Translations under genes and position numbers: made by a program
The notes under the pieces: model-generated
What the model saw: the letters and a program-made list of their open reading frames with translations, nothing else
The model's database searches: none
What the model was told of the DNA's origin: nothing
DNA from: an uncultured Muribaculaceae bacterium
Lineage (GTDB): Bacteria > Bacteroidota > Bacteroidia > Bacteroidales > Muribaculaceae
Reading direction: 5' to 3'
Length of the DNA stretch: 64,000 nt
Assembly: GCA_910579995.1 (NCBI GenBank)
Contig: CAJTWH010000003.1
Coordinates: forward strand, 85,712-149,711
Shown: one piece after another, positions 8,825-17,480 of the stretch
Position numbering within the stretch: position 1 is the stretch's first letter
Layout of the letters: the number at the start of each line of letters is the position of its first letter

Positions 8825-10195
8825 ATGGAAGAAAACGTTTCAACAAAATTATCTGTAAAGAAGTATGCCGCGATCATAGCGATATTGATCGTGCTGACAA
8901 TGACAGTACTTGATGTCACATTAGTGAATGTCGCCCTCCCTGTATTGGCAACAAAATTCGGGGTCTCCGATTCGTATGCGGTGTGGATTGTGACTATCTA
9001 TCAGTTGCTTATAACCATGTTGCTGCTGCCTGTTTCTTCAATCGGCGACCGCTACAGCTACCGCCGCTGTTTCCTCACGGGTGTCACAATCTTCACTCTT
9101 TCGTCGGCCTTGTGCGCCGCCTCGCAGTCATTCTCTATGATTATCCTCGCGCGAGCGTTGCAAGGTGTGGGAGCGGCATGTGTCATGGGTGTAAACATCG
9201 CCCTTACACGTCTTATCTATCCACGCAATGTCCTTGGCCGAGGGCTTGCTCTCAATGCAATGGTGATAGCCATAGCCACAGCAGCAGGCCCTACCATAGC
9301 CGGTGCGCTGCTGTCGGTTGCCTCGTGGCACTGGCTGTTTCTCATCAACGTTCCGCTTGGCTTCCTTGCCTTTTTCATAGGCAAACGCCTCCTCCCACAC
9401 AACCCTGAGAAAAAAGAAGCAGTCAAAGGATTCGACTGGATAAGCGCGAGTGAGAACATCGTCGTTTTCGGTCTTATATTCTTAGCCTTGGGCAATTTTG
9501 CACGCAGCGGCGATGTGGCAGGCAATTCCGCCATGATAGTCTTGGGGCTCGTTGTCGGTTTCTTTTATATAAAGCGCCAGCTAAAGCAACCACAACCTAT
9601 GCTGCCTGTAGATCTGTTCAAGATCAGGCTATATACCTTAAGCATATCAACGGCTGTATGCTCGTTTATCGCGCAGAATGCCGCCATGATATCGCTGCCT
9701 TTTCTTTTCCTCAATAATTACGGCTTCTCTGAAATCACCACGGGACTGCTGATGACACCATGGCCCTTGGCGACAATGATAGTATCTCCGCTCGCAGCCC
9801 GATTTGTCGAACGACACAATCCCGGCATTACGGCGGCGTGCGGCATGGCAGTCTACGCTGCCGGTATCCTGCTACTGCTTCTTGCGCCGCAGAGCGGCAT
9901 TTCGGAGTGGAATATAGCTTGGCGTATGGCTGTATGCGGCATCGGCTTCGGCATGTTCCAGACACCCAATAACATTGTCATGGTAATGGCCACGCCCGTA
10001 GCGCGCACAGGCAGTGCCGGCGGTATGCAGAGCACCGCACGACTTGTCGGCCAGACTTTCGGCGCCACTATGGTGACTATCGTCTTCGGCCTTACATCGG
10101 CGGTGCTCACATCAGTGCATTATTGCCTTTATATCGCTATAGCCTGCGCTCTCGTCGCCGGCATATTCAGTATCTCAAGAGCCCGCAAGCTCTGA
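8825..10195 (+). CDS. MFS drug exporter, DHA2-like (14 TM segments)
   Basis: A 456-residue integral membrane protein with about 14 hydrophobic helices, the layout of the DHA2 drug:proton antiporters (EmrB/SmvA/QacA group). The first helix ends in the family-typical LDVTLVNVALP, and the loop after TM2 has GDRYSYRR, the MFS motif-A region. The motif-C region in TM5 resembles AAGPTIAGALL. I chose the ATG at 8825 because the frame upstream overlaps the terminator hairpin and lacks a membrane-protein start. Expression probably depends on read-through of the leader terminator. The 3' end overlaps the convergent GH35 gene by 21 bases. Likely role is export of toxic cations, bile-like or antibiotic compounds; substrate unknown. 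Confidence 0.9.
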   Translation: MEENVSTKLSVKKYAAIIAILIVLTMTVLDVTLVNVALPVLATKFGVSDSYAVWIVTIYQLLITMLLLPVSSIGDRYSYRRCFLTGVTIFTLSSALCAASQSFSMIILARALQGVGAACVMGVNIALTRLIYPRNVLGRGLALNAMVIAIATAAGPTIAGALLSVASWHWLFLINVPLGFLAFFIGKRLLPHNPEKKEAVKGFDWISASENIVVFGLIFLALGNFARSGDVAGNSAMIVLGLVVGFFYIKRQLKQPQPMLPVDLFKIRLYTLSISTAVCSFIAQNAAMISLPFLFLNNYGFSEITTGLLMTPWPLATMIVSPLAARFVERHNPGITAACGMAVYAAGILLLLLAPQSGISEWNIAWRMAVCGIGFGMFQTPNNIVMVMATPVARTGSAGGMQSTARLVGQTFGATMVTIVFGLTSAVLTSVHYCLYIAIACALVAGIFSISRARKL

Positions 10196-12205
10196 GAGGG
10201 CTACGGAAATCACCTCCTCGCCCGGGCGTATGTCGGCTTCTTCAGGGAAGTAGACCGGCATATCGGCCTGCAGGGGCAGTATCTTCAGCTCAAGTTTCTG
10301 TGCATTTTCAGGAAGACGCCACAAGCCGAGGAGCATGGGCCGGCCGTTATAGAAATTGTCGGCTATTAGCTTGCCGTCGCAATAAAGCCGAGCGACATCT
10401 CCGCGGTAATTGATTGTAAGCATGACATTGCTCCGCTGCTCAGGAAGACCGGAGATTTCATAAACCGCAGCAGTCTCGAAGTCGGAATCCACAGGGGCTT
10501 CGGCAACCTTGTTGACTCCAATAGTAATCTTTCTCGGAGCGCCGGCCTCTTTTATCTTGTTTATTGCCGGAGATGAGTCAAGTACCTTATCCTGCGTGTC
10601 GGCAAGGAAGAGGCGGCCGGCTTCTTCCGAAGTGAGAAGATATATATTCTTATACACCGGCACATCAGCGCCGAGGGGTTTCACATTTTTGAGCACCTTG
10701 CCGTCGACAGCTATCTCGGTAGGAATACCGGCAATCTGCTCCATATATATCTTGCCGTCGCGGCGTGCTATGAGCTGCGCCGTGGCATAGCGGATACCGG
10801 CGATATTCACCGGGAAGATACACACCGTAGAGGCCGGAACCGTTATAGCGCGCGAGGGAAATTTGACTCCGCACACATCAAACCTCACACCTTTCTTTGC
10901 CTTAAGATTCTGCAGACGCTCATAGTTGTTGACGAACACAAAGCCGCTGTCGCCGAGTGTGCGATAGGCTTGACGCAGCCCCTTGTCGTCGCCTTTGACG
11001 AGATCCTGCGGCATGGGAAATGAAGCCTCCATAGGAGCGAGAGTCTCCCCGAAGTCCTGCATGAAAAGATGTAGTTTGCGCAGGCTGTAGTAATGGGGAT
11101 AAGTCTGACCGAACTCGCCGAGCGGCGCCTGAAAATCATAGTTTTTCACCGGCATATCGTTATAATTGGTTGCCGGACTGTTCTGCAGCTCATTAAGATA
11201 TATGTCAGCTTCCGGGTTTGTACCCCCGTGATACATATAATACCCGAGAAGATTGCTTCCGCTGCCTAACTTAACTACAGCCAAAGAATAGGCGTCGACA
11301 GGATAAAGCCAAGGACGGCGATGATAGGCGCCCATCATGCCGCCGCCAAGCTCGCAGGTGAAGTAGGGATATTGCTCGTCGCCTTCATTGAGCTTCTCCT
11401 GTTGGTTTTTTATTTGTTCGGAAGCGATTGCGGTAGAGCTTCTGAAAGCCTTGAAATTGAAAGCCTTGTAATAGTTGCCTGCTGTCGGGGCGATGGATCG
11501 ATCCCAGAATCCGTCGGCGTAATCGCCATAAAGAGGCAGCATGGAGCCGTATGGAACAGGAGACTTCAGCTCAGGCCAACCGGTACGGGTATAGAACGGA
11601 AGGTCAAAACCGATTTCCTCAGCCATCTTCTTCAATGACATCAGATATGAGCCATGACCGCGGTATTCATTGTCGAACTGACATGCCATCACCGGGCCGC
11701 CGTCTTTCCACTGCAGTCCTTGCAACTGTGTGAAAATCTGCCTGTAAAGACGCTCTACAAGAGCAAGGAATTGAGGGTCTTCAGTACGCGTCTTCACGCC
11801 CTTGGCAAAAACCCAGTCGGGTATGCCGCCATTTCTCACCTCGCCGTGACAGAACGGACCTATGCGGAGCACCACCGGCAGATCTTCTTCGGCGCAAATC
11901 TCAATAAACTTGCGCAAGTCGCGCTGACCGCTCCAGTTGAACACTCCCTCTTTCTCTTCAATATGATTCCAGAATACGTATGTTGCAATCACAGTCACAC
12001 CGCCCTCTTTCATCTTACACACCGAGGAGACCCATTCATCCTGAGGCAGGCGTGAATAATGTATCTCACCCATCACCGGCATGACGCGCCGGCCGTCGAA
12101 CTTGAGGCTCTGTGAATCCCATGTGACTTCGGGCTGTTTTCTATCTGCATTTGCTGCGAACGGAAGCATGCCCGCAATAATTATAGAGGTCAGTAATCTT
12201 CGCAT
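10175..12205 (-). CDS. Secreted GH35 beta-galactosidase-like enzyme
   Basis: A 676-residue glycoside hydrolase with a signal peptide (about residues 1-20). GH35 retaining enzymes remove terminal beta-galactose from glycans. The barrel shows the family signatures: the active-site segment RIGPFCHGEVRNGGIP, the acid/base Glu180 in ACQFDNEYRGHG, and the nucleophile Glu285 in YFTCELGGGM. Beta-sandwich domains follow and end in a jelly-roll that binds sugar (GDVARLYCDGK, NGRPMLLGLWRLP). There is no type IX tail, so a periplasmic site is likely. It is a single gene, convergent with the MFS gene. It could act downstream of the PUL enzymes, but no linkage is shown beyond being in the same region. Confidence 0.9.
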   Translation of the reverse strand: MRRLLTSIIIAGMLPFAANADRKQPEVTWDSQSLKFDGRRVMPVMGEIHYSRLPQDEWVSSVCKMKEGGVTVIATYVFWNHIEEKEGVFNWSGQRDLRKFIEICAEEDLPVVLRIGPFCHGEVRNGGIPDWVFAKGVKTRTEDPQFLALVERLYRQIFTQLQGLQWKDGGPVMACQFDNEYRGHGSYLMSLKKMAEEIGFDLPFYTRTGWPELKSPVPYGSMLPLYGDYADGFWDRSIAPTAGNYYKAFNFKAFRSSTAIASEQIKNQQEKLNEGDEQYPYFTCELGGGMMGAYHRRPWLYPVDAYSLAVVKLGSGSNLLGYYMYHGGTNPEADIYLNELQNSPATNYNDMPVKNYDFQAPLGEFGQTYPHYYSLRKLHLFMQDFGETLAPMEASFPMPQDLVKGDDKGLRQAYRTLGDSGFVFVNNYERLQNLKAKKGVRFDVCGVKFPSRAITVPASTVCIFPVNIAGIRYATAQLIARRDGKIYMEQIAGIPTEIAVDGKVLKNVKPLGADVPVYKNIYLLTSEEAGRLFLADTQDKVLDSSPAINKIKEAGAPRKITIGVNKVAEAPVDSDFETAAVYEISGLPEQRSNVMLTINYRGDVARLYCDGKLIADNFYNGRPMLLGLWRLPENAQKLELKILPLQADMPVYFPEEADIRPGEEVISVALSELAGS

Positions 12206-12231
12206 TTTTTCATGTTATTGGGTTTACTTTG

Positions 12232-12239
12232 CAAATTTA
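12232..12239 (-). promoter_or_regulatory. -7 box of the GH35 gene
   Basis: The minus strand reads TAAATTTG, matching TAnnTTTG, 26 bases before the ATG. The -33 region is only T-rich (GTTTT) at 20 bases. Confidence 0.5.
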
Positions 12240-12316
12240 AATATTATCAAAACACTTTTAAAACTCGACCATAGCTTTTTAACTTTCTTTAGTCACATCA
12301 AATCTCAATTAGTGAC

Positions 12317-12324
12317 TACCTTTG
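12317..12324 (+). promoter_or_regulatory. -7 box of the gene at 12347
   Basis: TACCTTTG matches the -7 consensus and lies 22 bases before the ATG. A convincing -33 TTTG at normal spacing was not found; TTTA lies about 25 bases upstream. Confidence 0.55.
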
Positions 12325-12346
12325 CACATCATTCCTTACCGTCATC

Positions 12347-13624
12347 ATGCCACGTTATGCGTTGATTTTATGGATTATGCTGTATTCGGTCTTTATGGCT
12401 GATGGCCGCGTCGTTGTCGATTCTCTCACGCGCACGCCACTCCCTAACGTATCGATTTTCGACCGCAACGGCAATTTCACAGCCATAAGCGGCCACGACG
12501 GCCGGATTCCGCACATCGCCGAATCTGATTATCCCATAACAATACGCTATATAGGCTTCAAGGAGCTTTTGGTGCCTGCCGGCGCTCCCGACACCTTGTT
12601 TATGACAGAAGACGTGATCGAGCTGCCCGAGATGGTGGTCAACACCCGCAACAGGCGCATGCTCCATATACTCGCATACGTCAGGGAATACTCCACTCTA
12701 TCCTCGTTCGGCGACAGTGTGTTTCTTTTCCGGGAGAAGATGGTGGATTTCATGCTGCCGTCTGACAAAAAAATGAAATTCAGAGGATGGCGGAGTCCGC
12801 GTGTGCTCGCCTCAAAGTCCTACTACCGCTTCACAAACTATCATGGACTTGACAGCGTGAGCGACCGCTGCCATCACCACTTCTCATGGACCGACTGGAT
12901 GGGAATCGTGCAGCCTGCACATATTCCTGCCTCCTTGACTTCGGCGGAGTTTGCCACAGATACTGTAAGAGGCCGCAGAGGCCCAACTGAAATATGGACT
13001 AAAAACGGAGACCGCCTTGCCATAGACATAAACCTCGAGGAAGATTCAATCTCTGAAAAATGGATGCCAAATATCGACTACTTCCTTGGCAACGGCACAG
13101 ATTTCGACCGCTTCTCCTTGCGCCTTAACTATGAGAATGTAATCGGCGATTCCATTCTTCCTATAGATCTGACCGGCTATTCTTTCGCTATCGAATCAAC
13201 CGGCCGAGGCCACAATATGTTTATGTTTCACAGGCCTGACGACCCATACTTCGTTAGCACCTACGGCGAAGTATATATAATAGATAAAGAATATATCACA
13301 ATCAAAGAAGCCAAGAAGTGGGAAGCCCTGAAACAGGATACCGGCATTATTGAAATCTACGAACCGGCGCAGGCTCCGGACCTCCAACCGGCAATAAAAC
13401 AACTTATAAGCCGGGTGGAATCAATCGACCACACCGAAGTACGCACCGGCCTGCCTACCGACAAACGCCTTGTAGCGCACCATATCAAGCTAAATCCGGG
13501 CCAGCAGATTCTCTCGCGACTGAAACAGATGTTCGGAATCGACGCCATCATCGGCGACAAGAAACGAAACAAGGAGTGGAAAAATTTCCGTAAAAAGCAG
13601 GTTGAGCACAACAACTCCCGCTGA
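12347..13624 (+). CDS. Secreted protein of unknown function with carboxypeptidase-regulatory-like N-terminus
   Basis: A 425-residue protein starting with a hydrophobic signal (YALILWIMLYSVFMADG). Residues about 20-90 resemble the CarboxypepD_reg beta-sandwich seen at the front of many Bacteroidetes outer-membrane proteins (VVVDSLTRTPLPNVSIFDRN then SGHDGRI and TIRYIGFKELLV). The remaining 330 residues are not recognised; they are rich in aromatic and charged residues with no long hydrophobic helix, and end in a basic tail (IIGDKKRNKEWKNFRKKQ). It is probably in the periplasm or at the inner face of the outer membrane. It meets the 13626 gene tail to tail with one base between them. I cannot assign a function. 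Confidence 0.7.
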   Translation: MPRYALILWIMLYSVFMADGRVVVDSLTRTPLPNVSIFDRNGNFTAISGHDGRIPHIAESDYPITIRYIGFKELLVPAGAPDTLFMTEDVIELPEMVVNTRNRRMLHILAYVREYSTLSSFGDSVFLFREKMVDFMLPSDKKMKFRGWRSPRVLASKSYYRFTNYHGLDSVSDRCHHHFSWTDWMGIVQPAHIPASLTSAEFATDTVRGRRGPTEIWTKNGDRLAIDINLEEDSISEKWMPNIDYFLGNGTDFDRFSLRLNYENVIGDSILPIDLTGYSFAIESTGRGHNMFMFHRPDDPYFVSTYGEVYIIDKEYITIKEAKKWEALKQDTGIIEIYEPAQAPDLQPAIKQLISRVESIDHTEVRTGLPTDKRLVAHHIKLNPGQQILSRLKQMFGIDAIIGDKKRNKEWKNFRKKQVEHNNSR

Positions 13625-13625
13625 A

Positions 13626-14204
13626 TCAATCTTCACCGTCGATGAGCAGAGATCGGAGCTCATCTTGCATCTGTCGCGTCAGAGCCGACATCCAGCGAAA
13701 TTTGATTATGCCGATAATCACGCCCAGAACAAGACCAACAATAAAAGCTATGATGATATGGAACTCCGAATGGTCTACAGCGTCGAAAAACATTGTCGCA
13801 ATCAGTGCGCCACCCATAGAAATGCCAAAAGAACGGAGATAGCGCTGGTAGCGTGCTATCTTCACTGCGTCGGCAAGAGCGGAGACTATCGGCTGTGCAA
13901 GATAATCGCAACGCTTTATATAGTTTGAAAAACATAAATTGAGAATACCCATCACCACGCCGAACGAGGCATATACCGCTGCAATCCACACAGGGAAATC
14001 AAGCACCTTTACAAGCACCGGCGACAAAGCGGGCAAAAGCAAAGCCACAATGAATGACCGGCGGTAATATCCGGCAAGTTTGTCGCGTGCCGTCTGAGCT
14101 CGGCCTGCGGCGAGGCTCTCGGCAAGCTTCCGGTTGTCGGTCTCAAGCAACTCGCTGTTGACGCGAGCTTTCTGCCAAGTATTTCGTAGTTGTTCTAAAT
14201 CCAT
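13626..14204 (-). CDS. Membrane protein of unknown function, partner gene of the ECF sigma factor
   Basis: A 192-residue protein with a charged, cytoplasmic N-terminal segment of about 50 residues (LEQLRNTWQKARVNSELLE) and about four hydrophobic helices (SFIVALLLPALSPVLVKVL, VWIAAVYASFGVVMGILNL, GGALIATMFFDAV, HIIIAFIVGLVLGVIIGII). It begins 3 bases after the sigma-factor stop codon, so the two are translated from one message. Position and a soluble N-terminus are what one expects of an anti-sigma factor, but no zinc HxxxCxxC or FecR-like periplasmic domain is visible. Its role as the sigma regulator is inferred from context only. Confidence 0.65.
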   Translation of the reverse strand: MDLEQLRNTWQKARVNSELLETDNRKLAESLAAGRAQTARDKLAGYYRRSFIVALLLPALSPVLVKVLDFPVWIAAVYASFGVVMGILNLCFSNYIKRCDYLAQPIVSALADAVKIARYQRYLRSFGISMGGALIATMFFDAVDHSEFHIIIAFIVGLVLGVIIGIIKFRWMSALTRQMQDELRSLLIDGED

Positions 14205-14207
14205 AGG

Positions 14208-14723
14208 TCAATAGTTTTGGGCTGAAGCCATCTTGGTTAGTTTTTCCTTTGCCCTGTGCAGGCGCACTGCTACATTGCTCTGGCTCAGACCCGTTATACG
14301 GGCAATCTCATCGTAAGGCTTTTCTTCGAGCCACAGGGTTATGAGAGCTTTGTCTACTGCTCCGAGCCGCGATATAAGGCGATAGAGCTCGCGGTATTCT
14401 TCCATGGCCGCAACGCTGTCGGCGGTATCGGCCGGATCTACATTCATTTCATCAAGGCGGTCGGTGCCCGAGGGGGTATAGCGGGCATTGCGCCTGTGCC
14501 ATGTGATACATGTATTGATAGCCGTACGGTAGATCCATGTGGATATCTTTGCCTCGCCGCGATAGCTGCCAAGGCCTTGCCACAGGTTTATCAATACCTC
14601 CTGATACAGGTCATCGAAACTCACCCAAGCGCTCGAATAGAGATAGCAAACCTTGGCTATGACATCCTTGTATCGGTCTGTCACAGCGAGGAACTCCTTT
14701 TCCATATCTGCGCTTTGCTTCAT
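14208..14723 (-). CDS. ECF-type RNA polymerase sigma factor
   Basis: A 171-residue sigma-70 family protein with only regions 2 and 4, typical of the ECF group. Region 2 contains FDDLYQEVLINLWQGL and ISTWIYRTAINTCITWHRR (core and -10 binding). Region 4 has LITLWLEEKPYDEIARITG and SQSNVAVRLHRAKEKL (helix-turn-helix for -35). I chose the ATG at 14723 (MKQSADMEKEF); a second Met at 14705 is also possible. Longer starts run into a terminator hairpin and give an unlikely Cys-rich leader. It is the first gene of a two-gene unit with the membrane protein at 13626. An intrinsic terminator 46 bases upstream may attenuate it. Targets are unknown. Confidence 0.88.
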   Translation of the reverse strand: MKQSADMEKEFLAVTDRYKDVIAKVCYLYSSAWVSFDDLYQEVLINLWQGLGSYRGEAKISTWIYRTAINTCITWHRRNARYTPSGTDRLDEMNVDPADTADSVAAMEEYRELYRLISRLGAVDKALITLWLEEKPYDEIARITGLSQSNVAVRLHRAKEKLTKMASAQNY

Positions 14724-14769
14724 ATACCTATATGACGCCGAAAAAAACGAATTATTACATCGGCAGCAT

Positions 14770-14806
14770 AAAAAAAACAGAAGACGGCCTCGAGGGTCGC
14801 CTTCTG
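14770..14806 (-). terminator. Minus-strand intrinsic terminator upstream of the sigma-factor gene
   Basis: On the minus strand CAGAAG ... CTTCTG with inner GGCGACC / GGCCGTC pairings is followed by eight T. No minus-strand coding gene ends here, so it closes a short non-coding transcript or acts as an attenuator in the sigma-factor leader. Confidence 0.8.
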
Positions 14807-14945
14807 CCACGTTTCAACTATTTATTTATGAGAGCCTCCGACACTGTATCACTACACCGGCGGAGGTGAGGGATGCTTTTAAGCTCCTTTTTTCCTTTCT
14901 TCTATGTGTATAACACCTCACAGCGCGTTTCGCTCGCGATTTTGT
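14807..14945 (-). ncRNA. Possible short structured RNA or sigma-factor leader
   Basis: The space 14724-15020 has no gene. On the minus strand a weak -7 box (TACTTTTA near 14949-14956) could start an RNA that ends at the terminator 14770-14806. Hand pairings are CCTCCG (14835-14840) with CGGAGG (14861-14866), and either GTGAGG (14866-14871) with CCTCAC (14916-14921) or GAGGTG (14863-14868) with CACCTC (14914-14919). These are mutually exclusive, as in a switch. A GCG/CGC hairpin lies at the 5' end. No start codon with a sensible frame was found. The class is unknown and the promoter is weak, so this is tentative. Confidence 0.35.
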
Positions 14946-14965
14946 GCTAAAAGTATATAATTTTG

Positions 14966-14996
14966 TTTGCCGTTGTATAATATTTCGCTATCTTCG
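14966..14996 (+). promoter_or_regulatory. Promoter of the GHL10/GT2 operon
   Basis: TTTG (14966-14969), 19 bases, TATCTTCG (14989-14996, one mismatch to TAnnTTTG). The ATG of the hydrolase is 25 bases after the -7 box. Confidence 0.65.
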
Positions 14997-15020
14997 CACA
15001 GCTATTTATAAAAGCGCGTT

Positions 15021-16469
15021 ATGTCGTATCTGAAATACATATTTTTGGCCTTTATCTCGCTACTGTGCACCTCTATGGCGGCGCAGGACAGCAAGCGCGA
15101 ATTCCGCGGCGCATGGCTCCACACCATATATCAGACCCAGTATAAAAAACACTCAACCGCCGAAAACAAGGCTTATCTGGTCCGCCAGCTCGACAGTTTG
15201 AAATCAGCCGGTATCAATGCTGTGATTTTTCAGGTACGTGCGCAGGCCGACGCGTTCTATAAAAGCGACCTCGAGCCGTGGAGCCGCTACCTCACCGATG
15301 GCGGCAAAGCTCCGGTCCCGTTCTGGGATCCTCTTGAGTTTATGGTGACCGAAGCCCACCGGCGCGGCATGGAGCTGCATGCTTGGCTCAATCCTTACAG
15401 AGTAACTACGTCGGCAAAGCAGGTTCTTCCCAAAGGCCATATAGCCCTGAAACACCCCGAGCGGTTTATACGCTACGACGGCAAATTGTATTTCGACCCC
15501 GGACTTCCCGAAAACCGCGAGTTTATCGGCCGTATTGTAGATGATATCTTAAAACGATACGACGTTGACGGAATTCATCTCGACGATTATTTCTATCCTT
15601 ATCCGGTCAAAGGCAAAGCTTTCGCCGATGACGCCTCTTACCGCAAATATGGCAAAGGAATGAAACGCGACGATTGGCGCCGGCATAACGTAGACTTGCT
15701 CATAGAAGACCTGCATAAACGCATTGAAGCAGCCAAACCGTGGGTGCGCTTCGGTGTGAGCCCATTCGGTATCTGGCGTAACAAAACCTCGGATCCTCGC
15801 GGTAGCGACACCCGCGGATTGCAGAATTACGACGCTCTCTATGCCGATGTTCTTCTGTGGGAAGAAAAAGGATGGATTGACTATCTCCTGCCGCAACTTT
15901 ATTGGGAACTCGCCCACAAGTCGGCGTCATATCTGACACTTGTGGATTGGTGGAACACAAATGCCGGATACAAGCGCCATCTCTACGTAGGGCAGGATGT
16001 AAAACGCACTATCGACAAAAACGAACTTATGACGAAAGTAGAGCTCACCCGTAAAGCCGACAGAATTCTCGGCAACTGCTGGTGGCCCGGCTACGAGCTT
16101 ACCCGCAACGCCGGCGGAGTGGCCGACTCCCTCGCCTCAAACTATCAGCACTACCCTGCCCTCGTACCACAGTATTCATGGATATATCAAGGCACACCGT
16201 CGCCGATAGAGGGCCTGAAAGTCAGCGACAAGACAGAAATCACATGGGACATGCCCGCAATCAGCGGAACAGCGGCCGATGTGGTTAGGTTCGCCATATA
16301 TCGCTTCGACGATATCGATGACATCGACATCAGCCGCTCCGACGCTCTCGTCGACATCACCGGTGTGGCTCAATACACTGCGCCGTCACCCGGCTGCTAC
16401 GTGATAACGGCTCTCGACCGCGTCAACAACGAATCTGACATCTCAAACCCGGTAATAATTCGCCGATGA
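15021..16469 (+). CDS. Secreted family 10-like (GHL10/DUF187) glycosyl hydrolase
   Basis: A 482-residue protein with a signal peptide (about residues 1-21). The TIM-barrel belongs to the GHL10 type, related to YngK, predicted to act on glycans of peptidoglycan or exopolysaccharide; activity of this group is poorly known. Family motifs are present: EFRGAWLHTIYQ, NAVIFQVRAQADAFYKS, MELHAWLNPYRV, VDGIHLDDYFYPYP and RFGVSPFGIWRN. Residues from about 400 form a fibronectin III-like end domain (PIEGLKVSDKTEITWDMP). The downstream GT2 gene overlaps its stop by 4 bases (ATGA), so translation is coupled. Confidence 0.87.
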   Translation: MSYLKYIFLAFISLLCTSMAAQDSKREFRGAWLHTIYQTQYKKHSTAENKAYLVRQLDSLKSAGINAVIFQVRAQADAFYKSDLEPWSRYLTDGGKAPVPFWDPLEFMVTEAHRRGMELHAWLNPYRVTTSAKQVLPKGHIALKHPERFIRYDGKLYFDPGLPENREFIGRIVDDILKRYDVDGIHLDDYFYPYPVKGKAFADDASYRKYGKGMKRDDWRRHNVDLLIEDLHKRIEAAKPWVRFGVSPFGIWRNKTSDPRGSDTRGLQNYDALYADVLLWEEKGWIDYLLPQLYWELAHKSASYLTLVDWWNTNAGYKRHLYVGQDVKRTIDKNELMTKVELTRKADRILGNCWWPGYELTRNAGGVADSLASNYQHYPALVPQYSWIYQGTPSPIEGLKVSDKTEITWDMPAISGTAADVVRFAIYRFDDIDDIDISRSDALVDITGVAQYTAPSPGCYVITALDRVNNESDISNPVIIRR

Positions 16470-17410
16470 AAGCCACTCTTTCGGTAATAGTGCCGGTCTA
16501 CAATGCCGGGCCTTACATCATCCTTTGCCTTGAATCGATAATCCGTCAATTATGGCAAGGCTGCAAGCTGATTGTGATTGATGACGGAAGCACCGACCGC
16601 AGCGCTGCTCACTGCCGACGCTATGCCGATTCTTTTCCCGACAAAATTATCCTCATAAAATCTGACCGCGCCGGTCAAGCTACGGCACGTAATCTCGGAC
16701 TGACTCTCGCTCACAGCGACTATATCGCCTTCTGCGACGCCGACGACGCATACTTGCCCGGAGCACTTCAGGCGATGGTAGATGTATTGGAAAACAATGC
16801 CGACTGCAATATTACTGTCGGGCAATACTCGCGCCGGATCACACAATTTTTACCGGAATCTCTGAGAATGGTTGATTCTACCGAAGCTATTATTTCTACC
16901 CTCTACCAACGGCCCCGATTCCACAACAGCGTGTGGGCTACCGTCTACCGCCGCTCGGTTTTCAACGGTATACGCTTTGCCGACGGCCGTTTCTACGAAG
17001 ACCTCGAGATTATCCCCCGGCTTTACAGCCGCTCACCCAAAATCGCTTATCTCGATTCGCCCGTCTATTTCTATCGCCCCAACCCTACAAGCTATATCAA
17101 CACTTGGAATCCGTCGCGCGCCGACGCGGTGTGGGCAGCCCGCTCGGTGCTTGATTTCGTGAGAGAAAATGTGCCTGCGGCAGTACCTGCTGCCACAAGC
17201 CGGCTATTCAGCGCCGCGTTCAATATCTTCAACCTCGCCACAAAAAACGGCCACGACGATATAGCCGACCGTTGCTGGAATACCGTAATAGGTCTGCGGC
17301 AGGCAATGCTGCACGACCCCAATGTGCGGCTCAAAAATAAAACAGGCGCCGCACTGTCGTTTCTCGGCAATGCGGCGTGCTCGGTAATAGCCAAAAAAGC
17401 GTTTAGATAA
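16466..17410 (+). CDS. Family 2 glycosyltransferase
   Basis: A 314-residue cytoplasmic GT-A enzyme that moves a sugar from a nucleotide donor to an acceptor. It starts with LSVIVPVYNAGPYI, followed by LIVIDDGSTDRSA and the DxD metal site in YIAFCDADDAYLPG (about residues 85-98). The C-terminal half (FYEDLEIIPRLYSRS) has the ED motif common in this group. There is no membrane anchor of note. The 4-base ATGA overlap with the GHL10 gene implies one transcript. The pair may make and trim a surface glycan, but the acceptor is unknown. Confidence 0.88.
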   Translation: MKATLSVIVPVYNAGPYIILCLESIIRQLWQGCKLIVIDDGSTDRSAAHCRRYADSFPDKIILIKSDRAGQATARNLGLTLAHSDYIAFCDADDAYLPGALQAMVDVLENNADCNITVGQYSRRITQFLPESLRMVDSTEAIISTLYQRPRFHNSVWATVYRRSVFNGIRFADGRFYEDLEIIPRLYSRSPKIAYLDSPVYFYRPNPTSYINTWNPSRADAVWAARSVLDFVRENVPAAVPAATSRLFSAAFNIFNLATKNGHDDIADRCWNTVIGLRQAMLHDPNVRLKNKTGAALSFLGNAACSVIAKKAFR

Positions 17411-17466
17411 AGGCTGGTGGTGAGTGGCCGGCAAGTTAGTTTTTACTAATCTACCACCCACAGCCT
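17411..17466. terminator. Hairpin between convergent GT2 and buk genes
   Basis: AGGCTG (17411-17416) pairs with CAGCCT (17461-17466); GTGGT with ACCAC and TTAGT with ACTAA lie inside around a TTTT loop. No good T-run follows in either direction, so it is a terminator or 3' stabiliser of uncertain strength. Confidence 0.45.
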
Positions 17467-17480
17467 ACAAACTACCAACT

